From assembly GCA_013399855.1 (NCBI GenBank), contig VXAY01003150.1, positions 2,823,261 to 2,887,260 on the forward strand: DNA of 64,000 bases, in the 5' to 3' direction. The stretch's first letter is position 1. Each line of letters starts with the position of its first letter. Shown here in pieces: positions 36,918 to 50,800 of the stretch. A program made the translations under genes and the position numbers. The notes under the pieces are model-generated. The model worked only from the letters and a program-made list of their open reading frames with translations, ran no database searches and was not told the DNA's origin. The stretch comes from Oxyruncus cristatus (Eukaryota > Chordata > Aves > Passeriformes > Cotingidae).

Positions 36918-39900
36918 AAAATGTTACCCTCTTGTTTACTCAGGTTCAATGTGTGCGAGGAGTAAAGAAATAACAAGTGTATCGGTGACATCACTGAATT
37001 CCACGAGAGGGAAGCACTGAGAAAGGGCCCCAAGGAGCACATTTATTTGACAAATCTGCACTTTTGGAGGTTGAATGACCGAGTACCCACATGTCCAGAT
37101 AGCAAGTGATAGATCTGTCCTTTCAATTTCTCAGTCTGACCAACAGCAAGTTAAATGTGGAGGAGAAGAAATCTATGTTCTGGTACCAGAAACAGCGAAG
37201 GCACCAGAAACTGTCTGAAGTTTACTCAGATACATGAAGTCTTTTAAGGACGTGAGCCACTGCTGCCCTAAGCTGTGCACCAGCACAACCCATTGCTCAC
37301 AGTAACTCCTTTGCAACAGCAACTTTCTCTTCCCTGATTTATTCCTTTAACCCCACTCAAATCCTTCAGTCACTCTTCTGTCCTGCTCTGCACCTCCCAA
37401 GAGCTGGTGGGAGCCACAATCAGCAAGGATCTGCCTGAAAGCGCTGCCGGAGGAACTGACCCTGGAGCAGGGGACGGCACACACCAGGCAGGAGCTGAGA
37501 CAGCCCCTCACACAGGGACACAGAATAAAAGTGAGGATGAACAGAGATCTACAGAGAACAAGCAGAGAACATCAGAGCTAGTCCAGTCTCTCAGCCACCT
37601 GTTCCATCAGCCCACTTGCTCAGGCATTTCTCGTTGATCTTTGTATTGCTGCTATTACAGCAGGTAGCTAAACTTCTTTTTTTTCTCTGAGTCCACTCGA
37701 AATGATTTTTGGAAGCTGTTAGGAAGCCCAGATAGTAAATTGCTCACCCCCTCTTGAAAATAACTGATGATGGTTAGAGATTGATTTTAGTTTGGCAGTT
37801 ACTATGGGTGTTTTTAATGGTACATGGGAAATTCCCAGGGAGTAAAAGTTTCCATGACACCACGAATCAGCTCCACACCATCCATCAGCTGCACTCACTG
37901 GCACTAACAAGTACATTGCCCTCTCTGCTCGTGCTCAGAATCCTGCAGAACTCCCTGACGTCTTCCCTGCAATATGAGTACTTCTTTTCCTTCTCCTTTA
38001 TTATTTAGCTTCGAAATAAATTCTCTTGGGAAACTGCCTGGAACATGGAAGAGCTGCTGCTCTTCATACCAGAGGAAAAGTCCCCAAACACACCAACACA
38101 CAAAGGATAACTCGGCCTCACTTCAAATATGTGCAACCCTGGTTCAATCAAGGCAGGCAGGTTAAAAGTTACAGCGTGCATGGGCTAGAAAGAGCACTCC
38201 AAAAGAACACAGAATGTGTGGAGGAATTCTCTACAGATAATTCTTAAGTAATCTATTTACTAAATATGCTGAGAGGCAGCAGGGAGACACAAATTAAACT
38301 GGGTTTATCCATGTCAAACTCTTCAAGTTTACCATAGGCTTTTACTGCTAGTATGACATACACACTTCAGTTTGTTTGAGGGTGGTTTTTTGTGATTTTT
38401 TTTTTGTTTGTTTTTTAAATTCCACTTGGTTTCCATTGCTCGGTTATTATTTTAGCAGCAATCAGTGCTCAGGTTCCTATATTCAGTACAGAACAAGAAG
38501 TCAATACTCTGGGTTTCACTGCACTCACGAGAGAAAACAGTAGAAGCACCTAAGAGCAGGGGACAGTACTCACTCTACCACTTCTGCAGCCACCCAGAAG
38601 TGCCAGGCAGTCTTAGGGTGCAAGCAGCAGATGCTGGTCATCCAGATAACCACATTTAACACTGACAGCATTCCTGGGGTTATGGAAATCTATAGGAGAT
38701 ACCCTGATAACTCATGCAGCAGTAATTTCCCTCTAATTCTGCGGTATTCCTAAAACAATTCCATGCCCAGGCTCCCCCCGCCCGCCCCACTTTGGTAAAT
38801 GTTCAGGAATCTCTAATCAGGATGGATTAAATCCGAGAATGGACCAGATAAAATAACATTCACATGGAGCAAATGCCTCCAGGCAAGGACTAGGTGAAGG
38901 TTAAACAGATTAAAGAGACTCTCGAGCTGCAGCAGAAATTTACTGGGGATTAAGCAACTACAGAAAGGTGGCTGGAAAGAGCCTGACCCACCCACATGAA
39001 CTTGACCACAAGGGCAGGAGAGGAAGCAAAAACCAGCATAGGCTGTGAGTAGGGAGCAGTGCAGCTGCACACAAATACCCCGGGTGAGGCCCTGCTGCAC
39101 TGAGCAGCAGCAAGAACGGTGAGGTTTCACCCAGAACAGCCACAGCTGACCCCATCAGGAAAGCTGGCTGGGGACCTTCGACAGGATCTTCCTCCTGGAC
39201 CATCTTTGGGAAGCCAAGTGACAGATGGTGTGTCCTACAAACAGAACAGCACTGAGAGTCTCAGAAGTACAGCGGGAGGAAAAATTAAACCCAACCAAAC
39301 ACGGAACGACCTTGTCCCTCATTAACTCTGAGCACAATTCCAATATTCTGACAATGTTTTCATCCAAAATTGGAAGGAAAACATGAAATAGCACCATTCT
39401 GTGGAGAATTACCTTCCAAATCCCAAACTCCATGGAAATGCCACTTTTTGCACGAGTTTCACACTGAAGCATACCCACACCCCTGCCAACACAGCTGTCA
39501 AAAACTGGTATCACAGTGCTCTAGTTACACTGCATAAGCCAACACGGGTCTGGGTGAGTGAGTAGTGTGGGAGAAAAACTGGGCTTTTTGATCCCCGCCT
39601 GGGTTGGATCCATTTCAAACTGCCCATGTTAGATCTTTCCCTGTACAAATGCACATAAGGTTGATTCTATGAGTCACATTCGCTGAGGACTTCAGCACAG
39701 TCACCAACTGCAGCTGCCCAGGAGTGAGGATGCAGGAATCTGCCTGCCATTCCTGGCAGCTGAAACATCTAGCCCCAGATCAGACCAGTGACAACCTTAA
39801 ACCCGAGTATTGCATTTAAGAGAGAGCAGTACCGAGAAATGACTCCCCAGTCTCAGCAGGTTCCCCGAGCAGCCCAAGCTGGATGTCTCCAAAGAGCCCC

Positions 39901-41109
39901 TGAGGATGATGCATCTCTCCTTCCTTCACTGAGCAGCCCCAGTGCACTCCAATCAATCTAAAGTCATTCATGTTCAAAGATCTACACCTTTGGTTTTTAC
40001 CACCAAACACTGAAGTCCTTTGGGTGCCCTTGCAGGGGAAGGAGATGTTCCCCAGCAGCAGGGCTGGCACAACACGGCACAATTGTGTCCTTCAGCCTGT
40101 TTTCCACCTCCACCTCCTCAGCACCACGGAGCACTCTGTGCACATCACTGCCAGAGCGCCTGTTCCAAAGGGACATTTTTGATTTTTGGGTGATCACAAG
40201 CTGTCTTTTCATCCCAGGGATGTAGGTTTATTTTTATTTTGCAGGTTTTTAACAAAAGCCTCCTCTTACTCACACATTACTGCACAACTTATTTCCTCTT
40301 TTTTTTTTTTTTTTAATCCCTAAGCCACAATTGTAGTAATTACCTAAATAACAGCAGATGTTTTAAAATACAGAAGCTGAACACATGTATTGAGGCTTCT
40401 ACTGAGGTTACAGTAGTGAATGAAATCAAACCAATGGATGCACTTACTGCTAAGGAATACAAGTCAATTATTTATTCCCAAGCACACATTTTTAAAGGGT
40501 GGTTTGTTATTTTCAGATTAGAAAGCACAGAAGGAAGTTTTCAGTTTGCCTTTTCCCTTGATATTGTCTCTAGGCAGATTGGTAAATTTCAATATTAATT
40601 TCTCCCTTAACAATAACTTTGCAACCCCTTGACTGCTGATTCTCATATACGCAAGAATCTGTTCTGTCTTACACCATACAAATCTGACTTTGGTACATGT
40701 CTTTGAGGTGTTAAATAGTTTGTGGCTTGTGACACATATTTATGTTTTCAACACAAATCTCTGGTTTCTGTTCCACTAACCCCGTGACCCGTGGCAAACA
40801 CCACCTGCAAATCGGCTCCGGAAAGCAGCTTGTAACTGCTCTGGTGCTATTTGGAGCCATGCAGAATGCTGTAGCTATAAATAAAAATATTTTCATTCAG
40901 TACCTTGCCAGCCTTATTTCCTCTGTGCAAGCCAACCAGTCTGGCCTCACCAGGCTTTCACAGCTGTTTTGACACAGGACTTATGGCTGGATTTCACAGT
41001 GGAACTGGACTGCCGCTGCTCAGCATACTCCAGAAGCTTAACTTGTAAAATATTATAGCCCCAGTAGGTTTCTAATCCTCCCAAAACATTTAGGGGGCTT
41101 CAGGGTTTT
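36918..41109. other. Noncoding stretch after the opsin exon
   Basis: No opsin C-terminal exon could be recognised. No other gene or repeat is evident. Confidence 0.5.
40299..40314 (+). repeat. Poly(T) tract
   Basis: There are sixteen consecutive T. No LINE or processed copy is recognised upstream on the minus strand. Confidence 0.9.
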
Positions 41110-41855
41110 TTTCCCAGGCAGAGACTTTGGCAAAGCTTAGGCAAAATAAATTCCCATTGCTTGGTGCAGAAACAACAGCAACAGAAATCCAGTTTCAGAG
41201 AGGATTCAGCCTTCTCTGTCTTACTCATATTCAGCGGGATCTTGCTGTGCATCAATTTTTGCCTGTTACCTCTTGTCCCATTGCTGGACACCCCCAAGCA
41301 GAGCCTGGTCCCTCCCCTGACCCCTTCCTGCAAGCACTGACAGACATGGATGTGTTCCTCTCTCAGTGTCTCTTCTCAAGGCTGAACGGGCCCAGCTCCC
41401 TCAGCCTGTCCTTGTCACAGAGATGCTCCAGTCCCTTCATCCTCTTTGTCACCCTCTGCTCCAGGAGCAACATGTCTCTTGTCCTGAGGAGCCCAGAGCT
41501 GGACACGGCACTGCAGATGTGCCTCACAGGGCTGAGCAGAGGGGCAGGATCACCTCCCTGACCTGCTGCCACCCCAGGATCCCTTGGCCCTTCTTGCCCC
41601 CCCGGGCACTGCTGGTTCGTGGGCAGATTGTTGTCCACTAGCACCCCCAGCTCCTCACAAAGCTGCTCTCCAGCAGGTCACCCCAGCCTGTGCTGCTGCG
41701 CGGGGTTATTCCCCCCCAGGGGCAGGACCCTGCACTTGCCTTTGTTGAATTTCAGACCGTTGCTCTGTGCCCCCCTCTCCAGCCTGGCAAGGTCCTTCTG
41801 AAGGGCTGCCCAGCGCTCTGGGTATGTCAGTGTTCACACACCCCCAAACCACAGC
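41110..41855 (-). mobile_element. CR1 LINE fragment, 3' part of ORF2
   Basis: Translated on the minus strand, this segment gives decayed CR1 reverse-transcriptase ORF2 C-terminus. From high to low coordinates I read LKFNKGKCRVLPLGGNNP, then LGVLVDNNL, then GLEHLCDKDRLRELGPFSLEKR, then TRGNRQKLMHSKIPLN. These match the CR1 consensus phrases for the same region in the same order. Several frame changes and a stop show the copy is dead. At the DNA level it has the usual avian CR1 look. It is 5'-truncated, as most CR1 copies are. The exact ends are approximate. Confidence 0.88.
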
Positions 41856-44800
41856 CCTCACACCATTTCTGATGCACGGCACCAGAGGGACAGCGACGGC
41901 GCTTTACTCACGCTGCCCAATAGTTGCATTTGGGATACTTGGACAGTTTACTGGAAAATATGATCTAGGTGATATCAATTTTATAAAAAACACCAAAAAG
42001 ATCCAATAAAAACCACAGCCAACCCTGCCTCCCCCAAACCGCCACAAGCAAACAGACACAAAACCAACCAACGAACCAAACCCAGATTCCAATTAACACC
42101 TCCAAAGTGAGAGGGAAGATTCTTTCCCTTGAAAAGGAGGTTGTGATGGACTGAAATGTCGGTAATGCCTTAAACATTGTCAAAATCACAGAAAGACCTT
42201 CTGTCAAACTGCAAGGAACAACAGTCTGTGGTCACCGAAGTGTCACAGTCACCCTGTGTCTCCCAGTGCCTCCCAACTGGAGTTTGGATGTGGCTGGGGA
42301 CTTGAAATAAGACTATTGCCTAATCACCTAAGTCCCAGAATAGAAGCAGAACAAGCACAAGTCCTGTAGGAGAAGGATGATGACCTGCAGGAGATGCAGG
42401 GAGGTAAATCCCAAGGAAATTTGGTTTTGATGGCCACATGAGAGAGGGGACAGCCAGAACTCATTCTTGAGTTATCCTGCAGAGTTTCTGGCAATAAGCA
42501 GTAAGCCAGGTTTGTGGACAGGACAGCACCCAGAAAGGTAGGAAGCCAACATACACATTATTTTTATATAGCACAGTGCCAGGGGAGAACTAAATTTATA
42601 ATGATTAACATTCACTGCAGTTGCTATAGTGACTGATTTTGTCTTCTACATGGGCTAGATGGCTATTTTCTCCTCCAGGTCTTAGAGAATATTGCCCCAA
42701 AAAAGCATTACTCTTAGGTCACACAGTTGGCAACTGAAATAACAGCCAGGCCCCAGAATATTTTTAAAAATTTATTGGGTTTTCCTATCAAACTGTAAGT
42801 ATGTTTGATAGCAGATGAACAAACTACAGCAGAATGACACCAGCACCTTAACCAGCCCATAAAGGGTTCTGCAGCATTTTCATTCTGTTTGGCAACCACA
42901 GCAGAGAGAATGTACGAGGCAGCCCTTTTTCTTTTCCTCCTTCCTTGATTTTCTTTTTTTCCAAGACCACGAACACCAAGTCCTGCCTTTAGGGCCAGCT
43001 GGACTCGCAGTCCAAGGTCAACTTATGCACAGCATCTTTCTTTTTTTTCCCCGTAAGTTTCCTTGCAGAAAGCATTTTATTAACTCTTCTTAGCAGGAGA
43101 GAAGAGGCAGCATCGAATGCTCTTGCTCTATCCACAGTGCTTGCATGTGATTTGCCTTTAAAATACATTACCAGTTTTAAGCACTGTGCCAGAAGGCCGG
43201 GAGGACACGCTCAGATAAGTGTGAACCCCACTCCTTGTGCAAAGTTTAAGTTATCAGCTGTGATTTAAACATAAAAGAAACATTTTAGCAGCAGTGTTGG
43301 GGCTGCTGGTGAAATTTGTCACCGAGATGACAGACACCAAGAGCTTCTCCAATTACAAGTGGAGCAGAGCGTGTCTTGTAGGCAGTTTGTAATTACAGTG
43401 ACGGCATTAATTGTAACATACAATGTATATTTGTCAGAAGGGAGGAGGGCTGTTTCCAGCAAGGGAAAAAGTAATGACAATGCAGTTTTAGGCCATGAAA
43501 GTCCTTCACTTAACAGCTGCTTGGGAGAGAAGTGCCACCTTAGAGGGCACTGGGGCCTTTGGACCTGCCCACACAGGGACACAGGGAAATGGACTGGAGT
43601 TAACTAAGGGGTATGGATTTAAAGTGAATTGGTTGATCTGCATTAAGTTGCTTTGATTCTGAGTTAGGGTCTTTACTCCACTTTCAGATATAATTAAGCT
43701 GAAATAAATTACAGTCAAGCAAGACTATTTGAAATCCAAGTCCACAGGAGAGTTCAACCAATTTAAACGATCTGCTTTAGAAGAGTTAATTCAGATCAAC
43801 TTTCCATATCCTCACACAGCCAAAAGTCCTCCAAAGGGCAAACACTGGGCTGTCAGCAGAGTCAGTCCCTGCTCTGCTAATGCCAGGATCTGGCCCTGAG
43901 CATCTACTCTTTAATCTGCAAGAAGCAGCACGTGTTGAAGGGCACATATCCATCATGGATGTCTGCCCTTGCCAGCCCTTTCCCACGCTTCCCGTTGTAT
44001 TTGTTTGGTTTTGTTAACTCAACAGGGGCAGGGCTGTGCCAACAAGGTGCCTGGAAGCAGGACTGCTGTGAGTAGAGAGGGCTGGGCTGAGCAGGGGAAG
44101 CTTTTGCCCGCACGGCTGTGCCCTGGCTCGGGTACCGCATACCCCCACCCCACAGCTGCATCAGACATCCTGGCACTGCCACAGGGTGGGAAGGAGCCTC
44201 CCAGCCACTGGAGATACCCCAGACCACAAGTATTTTTATGAGGCACCACCACAGATTTGTTAATGGCCTCAGTACAAGACAGCATGGTCCAGCTGCAGGC
44301 CTGCAGCGCTCTGAGCCACAGCTACAGCCGAGGATGAAATCAAAGCCCAAGATCTTCACGAGCTCACAGGATGCACAGAGCTACGTCCTAATCGCAGCAC
44401 ATTTGCCATGTCACATTGCATGCTGCTAAAAGGCAAGATTCCTCATTGCTCTCAGTCCCACAGCAGCCAGCACCACGAACCACAGACATGTTTTCATCAA
44501 ATAAATCAAAGCCTACTGTTCACGCCTAATGAACCCCTGCAAAGTACCTCCCACGGATGAGATTTAAAAGCCTGGAGTGCTTTTGAAGGCAAAGATGTCG
44601 AAAAAAGCTCCACTGATGAGGGTTCATGAAAGTGTCACCCTTATCATCTCAATGTAGTAAAAATGCACTAAGTGCCAGCCACAAGTACTTCTAGCAGAAA
44701 TTGCTGTGATCCAAGAAGAAAAACATCCTTTCAAAGGAGACACGGGAGGAATGAATACAGAGGATCTTATTCCACTTGCTCTAAATTATCAGCTGACACT

Positions 44801-47800
44801 GTTACACAGCTCAAACTGAGTGAACAATGGAGCAAAAATTTCAGTATCTATTAAAAGAAAGATGGAAAATAGGAGGATTAAAGTCAAAGTGCACACAACC
44901 CCATTTCATCACAAGAACTGTAAATAGATTTATACAAGTATTATATGACCAACTACCTGCCTTTGATTTCATGAGCTGCCTAGGCTTGGTAATTCATTCA
45001 CATCAAACTGGAATTTGAGGAAACAAAAAGGGAAAAGATCTTACCCTGCACATCTACATAACCCAAATACAGTTGGAAATTTGAGGTATTCCTGCACAAG
45101 GCCTTCTGTGGAGAAGACTTTGTTTCTTTGGCCTTATTTCTGCCCATTGCTGCTTATCCTCACAACTGCAGAGGGGTTTGCTTCCAGTATGAAACCTCTT
45201 CTTGTGCACTACCAGCAGAAGAGGGATTTAACTCTCACCCTTTAGCTCCAAAACCACAAACCCAGTCAGGCTGCAAGGTGTTCAGCATAGCAGGAACCAG
45301 GGAGGAAACAACTGCGTACTGAGTCAGTCAGGTGTGAGAACTGACTTCCCCAAAGTATGCTGTCCTTGGTCTGTGAGGATGTATGTGGCCTTCTCCCAGT
45401 TTTTGAGGAGCATGCCAGCTGCAGAAGAGGAAATAACCCCGTAGCCTAGTTTTCAAAAGGTACAGATTTTGGGGTCCTGGAGACTCTCCGCACCTTTGAC
45501 CCCAGCCCCACACACATACATGCACGTACGAGCCTTCACTTGAAGGCTTTTGAGCAGTTCCCTCAACATCAGTGTGGTCAGTCCACATTGAGAGGCTGCA
45601 TTTGGTCTGCAGGATTCACCCTGTTTGGTGAGCTGTACATTTGAGTATAAAAAAAGAAAGACTTGGGTTCCTGGCCTGTCTACCCGAGCAAAGTTCTCAG
45701 GCTCACTCCACAGAAAAAGTCCCTCTGGGCCTTTGTAGAGCCAACCAATCTATAAACAGCCCAACAGAAACATCCTAAAGTTTAAAATTAGCATGAACGA
45801 TACTGAGATCTCAAATATCTTGGCAGAAAGTTTCACAGGCCTTTTCCGTGGAAGACCAACAGCAACCTCTCCCCGTTCACTCCCCACAAACCCCTTCCAT
45901 CCCCTGGGGCTCTGCGTTCCCAGCAGACCCTGCCACAGCACCAACACCACCAGCACTGAGCTTGGGCTCAAACGACGTGCCCAACTCATCTGCAGACATG
46001 AGGTACCAAGGTCCAAGTGACCCCTCGGATACAGGGCACAGAAGGTACTCTCTAATCACATCAGAGTCCTTTGCAAAACCCCCAACATCGAGTCATGGTT
46101 CTCATCTCGAAAGCGCTATCTTACAACTGAAATACAAATCAGGGAGAGGAAGACAGAAAAGAAAAAGCCAAGATAACTGACTTATAAATAAATAACAAAA
46201 AGGTTCCCCTCAAGCCAAAATGATGGTGATGACAACAGAACAAAAATATGTTTATGGAACAAAGGAAGATTGATTAGCAACAGTAAGAGCTTCACTCAAT
46301 CTTATTTCTACATTTTTTAATATCGTTTGCCTAAAAACCCCCACCACTTTCCATTAAAAAACAAACAATGACTCAGTAGTAAATCAATGAGAATAAGATT
46401 AATAAGATGGGTTTTCAGTGCCAAAGTGTCTACAGCTGGGTCTGTAACTGCTAAAGAAACCAGAAGCCCTGGTAGCTGATTTGGTGTCAGGCCCCAGCTC
46501 AGAGACATCAGTGACTCCCTGCTCCTGGAGAGGGGCACTTGCCCCTCACTCGGTCTCTGGCTGAGACCCCACACCACAGCACGGTGCTGCACACAACTGC
46601 CTGATGCAGATGGAAGCATCAGGGCTGCTCCTCACTGCACAGATTTCCGAGCCCCTCCCAGCAGGAAGTGCCTCCATCTCCTAAACTTTCTATCTGACAC
46701 AAAACTAGAGGAGAGATTTACCCCCACGCTGCATCAGAAAGTTGCTCATTAACCTGGAAGTTCATAGACTTGTCTAACTGCATTTCCAGGAAAAGAGAGG
46801 GGATGTTTATTTTAGCTGTACTTCTCCGAATTCACTTTCAGATAAGAATAAAGTCATTAAGACAAGGGGGACAGAGGAAATCCCTGCAGACCTGCTGGAA
46901 CCGACTAGGCGAGTGAAGGGGTTACAGAAACAATCATGCTCAGCAAGGCCATGTTTCCCTGGAGTGGGTGCAACCTGAGGCAGGACCCAAAACACCCACA
47001 TTAGGAGTTCAGGTCTGACCCATCTGTCAAGACAGAGATTTATTTACAGAGTAACTGTGAGATCCAGGTGAATGACGGTACAGCTTCCCAAACAACCGGC
47101 TTTTAATGAGCAGCTCCCTGGGCCAGGTGTCAGTTCTGTCTCTGGGCAATGTGCAGCCACACCACGGGACACCCCCACTGCAGTTCAGGGGACCCCAAAG
47201 GGATTTTAGGTTATGTCTTTGCACAGATAACCCAAATGTACAGCAGTTTCATGTGCTGGTGCCCTTCAGATATCAAGTCACTGACTCGTGAGAGTTCTCT
47301 GCCTTGGCAGACAATCCCACAGCAAATGCCATTTCCCATGTTTCAGGCATAGGATTTTCCCACAGGCTTCTTCCAGACAGCTGGCTCTGTTACTCCAACA
47401 GGGACTCATACCAGTCAGCCCAAGGTTTGAGATACAGACACTGCAGATTTCACTGTGGTCAAAACAGATAAAAGCTTTTTTTAGCCATTTTTCCCACCTA
47501 TATCTTTTAAGAATCCTTTTAACAGCTTTCTCCATTTTGAATAACTAAAACAGCCAAGTATCTCCCTTTTTTCTTTTCCAAAACCAGGGAAAAGTGATCT
47601 CAAACTACCCAGATAACCAGACACTTCTTCTGCAAGTTTGTGGTTGGTCTGCAAACCCCAGCACTAGATGGCTTTGGCAATGCACATCCTCTCCTGAACA
47701 GGTGAACAGGGAGAAAGCTGAGGCCAATTTAAAAGCTGGTGCTGCAGAAGCCGGGAGGGAAGGTGAGGGGGAGAACACATGTGGAGCACCACAGCCCTGG

Positions 47801-50800
47801 GGAGCTCCCCTGGCCCTGGGTGTTCGTCCCATTTGCACACTGTAAAGCTCCCTGGAGTAAAGCAGTCCTCACACTTCCCTGGATTGCCTCCCCAAACATT
47901 CAGAGTGTTTCAATACATCTCTCACGAAGTCGAGCCCCAAAGACACTCCGAAGACACGTTACTTCTTTCCTTCAGCAAATTTCAGTCTGAGACTGGTGCA
48001 CTTCTCATTGCTGCTCTGGATAAATTAATAAGTTGGGTAAATTAATGTGTAATTAGAAGAGTGACTCAGAGCTGAACAGAAGCATTCGGTCCTGGGAGGA
48101 TAAATGTTTATAACTTTGGCTTCCAGGAAGTACATCAGAAAATTATAATTAGGGGGAAAAAATGTGCAAGAAGGGAAAAGTGCCATGCACGTATTGAAAT
48201 GGTCGAGATAAAACGGCATTTTTTTTGTCCTAATTTATTAAAAATAAACAGGAACGTGAGACTCCTGACCCTGTACAACAAAGTATCCGTCATGTGCTCA
48301 CAGCAAGGAAGAGGGAACTCCCCTGCCCGGAGAACCACAAGCATCTCAGTGCTTGAACTGAAACTAATGACCTGGGGATAGGACACTCCCCAAACACATA
48401 CAGCTGCTGTTCTGAGGAGATGCTAAATTACTCCACAAGAGAAAACCACCAGGCTCCAGGCTTTTTCCTCGAACAACTCCAGTGACTCTTCATTTTAAAT
48501 GCTCGATTCCTCAGCTTTGTAATAAGGAAGTTGAACTTGTGCAAGTTTTTACAACACATACCAAAGGCTGTTTTAATTTAGATATGTATTTTTAAATGCT
48601 GGTTTTGTCTGTGGGAAGTATCTATTTGCACTTGGGGAAGAGTATGTGGTTTTATCCCATTTGATATATTTAGGCTTTTTTTTTTTTGGAGTTCTTTTCT
48701 TCCACCCAGATACCTGAAAGTATCAGATTACCAATCGTGAGAGAGAAACTGAGAAACAGCTGTGATAACAGGCATTAGAAAGCTGGGTTTCGACTACACT
48801 GGTGGCTTTAATTGCCTCAAGTGCTACAAAACTCAGCAGCCAAAGAGTGGCCAATTTACAGTAATCTGAATGGATCAGAAGCACTGACCTTGGGAACTCA
48901 ATCACAGCAGGCAATGTTCATTAAATGGCAGCTGAATGAAAGAAACTAATTTTCATTTACAGATGGCCTTTAGCTTCAGTGTGAAGATCCCCACTGATTA
49001 CACCCGCTCACACTCAGAAGCACGTGCAAGTGTTTCCACTGCTCAAATTCCAGCCTGCGCTCCCTCCTCATGATGGGTTTTGCTGCACTGTTAGAAATAC
49101 TGAATACTGTAGAAAAGCACTTGAAGACTTCCCTCCTCTCCCAAAACACAAGAAAAAGAAGGTATACACGGCAAAAATGGAATGTCTTATGCATTGACAA
49201 CACACTGCCACAAAATACAGAGAACCTCAGCCCATGGCAGCCCTCCAGCCCGTGGGTGGGTCTGCATGTGGCTCACTGGCAGTGATCTGTTACCAAGGCA
49301 GATTAATGACCTTTCCCAGCCTTCAAAATTAAACTATCAACATGCATAAGAGCAGCAAGCGCCACAAGTGTAACACACAAGTGCAGTCTGGCCACACACA
49401 GCACTACCGTGGGAAAACCTGCACTGCAGGAAGCACAGACAACAGCAAAACCCTTCAGACCCCAAAAGTTATCACAGAATTGCAGAATGGCTTGGGTTGG
49501 AAGGGACAGTAGAGATGATGTACTTTCAACCTCCTTCCCACTGGCAGGGACACATTCCATTTTTCCCACTTCCAATTTTCCCAAGCCAGGAATGCCCCTC
49601 ACTCCTATTCTTGCTTAAAATACCACTGCTTTGCTCTGCAGCTTTTTGGTTCTTTCCCTTATGCCTGTACATATACACACATTTCTCACATGGCAGGAAA
49701 AGCCAGGAGTTCCCAAGACTACAAAAACAACTTCTTAAAATCACACTGAGAAGCATCATTCATAACTCTCACTGCAGTGAGAAGCAACACTGCATACCAG
49801 CCCAAAGTCCCTTCCTGCAGTCTCCTCACAGAGTACTGGCTCCTCACACCAATCACACAAGGGGAGATTCTCCAGTTTCTGCTCCAGGCAAGGACTTGTT
49901 CGGGATTACAGATGGAAAGTTCCCGTAGCACTGCAGGATTTCTTACGGGTGCCTGTGAATTTGCTTGAGTACAGGACCTTAAAATACTAATACTGCAGCA
50001 GAATCACCTTGACTCAGGACACTCCTGACTGCCAAGTGGGACTCAGTGCCAAGCTATGCAGGGACATGTCCAGGACTTTGCCTATTAGATATATGGCTGA
50101 TAAGACAGGTTTGGGGCTTTTGTTTTGCTTGTTCTAAAGAACTTCCTGAAACTGATTTCACAGCTCTTCCCACTCTCACTCAACATGCCATTTTCTGGTT
50201 ACTTTCCCAGATGATCACTGAGCTTTTGTTACTGTTTGACCAATGAACAAGTGCCAAGTGTTGCTCTTGGTGCAGAAATCACCTTCTGACTTCAAAGGAA
50301 GAGCTGTTTTTAAGAGCTGTGGAAAAACCATCCTCAGTTCTGCCAGATCACTGTCTTCATGAATCAAAGCAATAGGTACATGAGCAAACAAATACATAAC
50401 ACATTTTTAACCGGAAGGCAGTTAAGCAAGCCATGAGGGGGACTCTCCAAAGGGCATTTTAAGCATGCAAACGCCAAACAACCCCTGAGAGTCCTGGGCA
50501 CCGGGTCGGAGCAACATCCCTGACTCTTTCTGCTTTCACTGCAATTCTCAGCCTTGTCACTGAGCATCTCTGCAGGCTTAGTCCTCCTTGGAAGAAAAAT
50601 ATAGAGTGTTTCTGGAATTTGCTGATTCATACAAGAGCTCTGAAGTGCAACTTCATCACAACTGAAAACCTCAAGCTGGATACTCGGGTGTACCCAAGGG
50701 CTCTGGCGAGTTTGGAGGGATTAAGCTCATGGGGAGGGCTGGCTTTGCAGTAAAGGGCTTTTGTCACAAAATACTAACAGCTGTATCCACCCCTGCATGG

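Noticed and set aside
37407..37637. Possible opsin C-terminal exon after the NKQ intron
   Set aside because: The frame is rich in Ser, Thr, Gln and Glu but lacks the expected F-R/Y-x-C start after the splice site. It shows no opsin tail motif.
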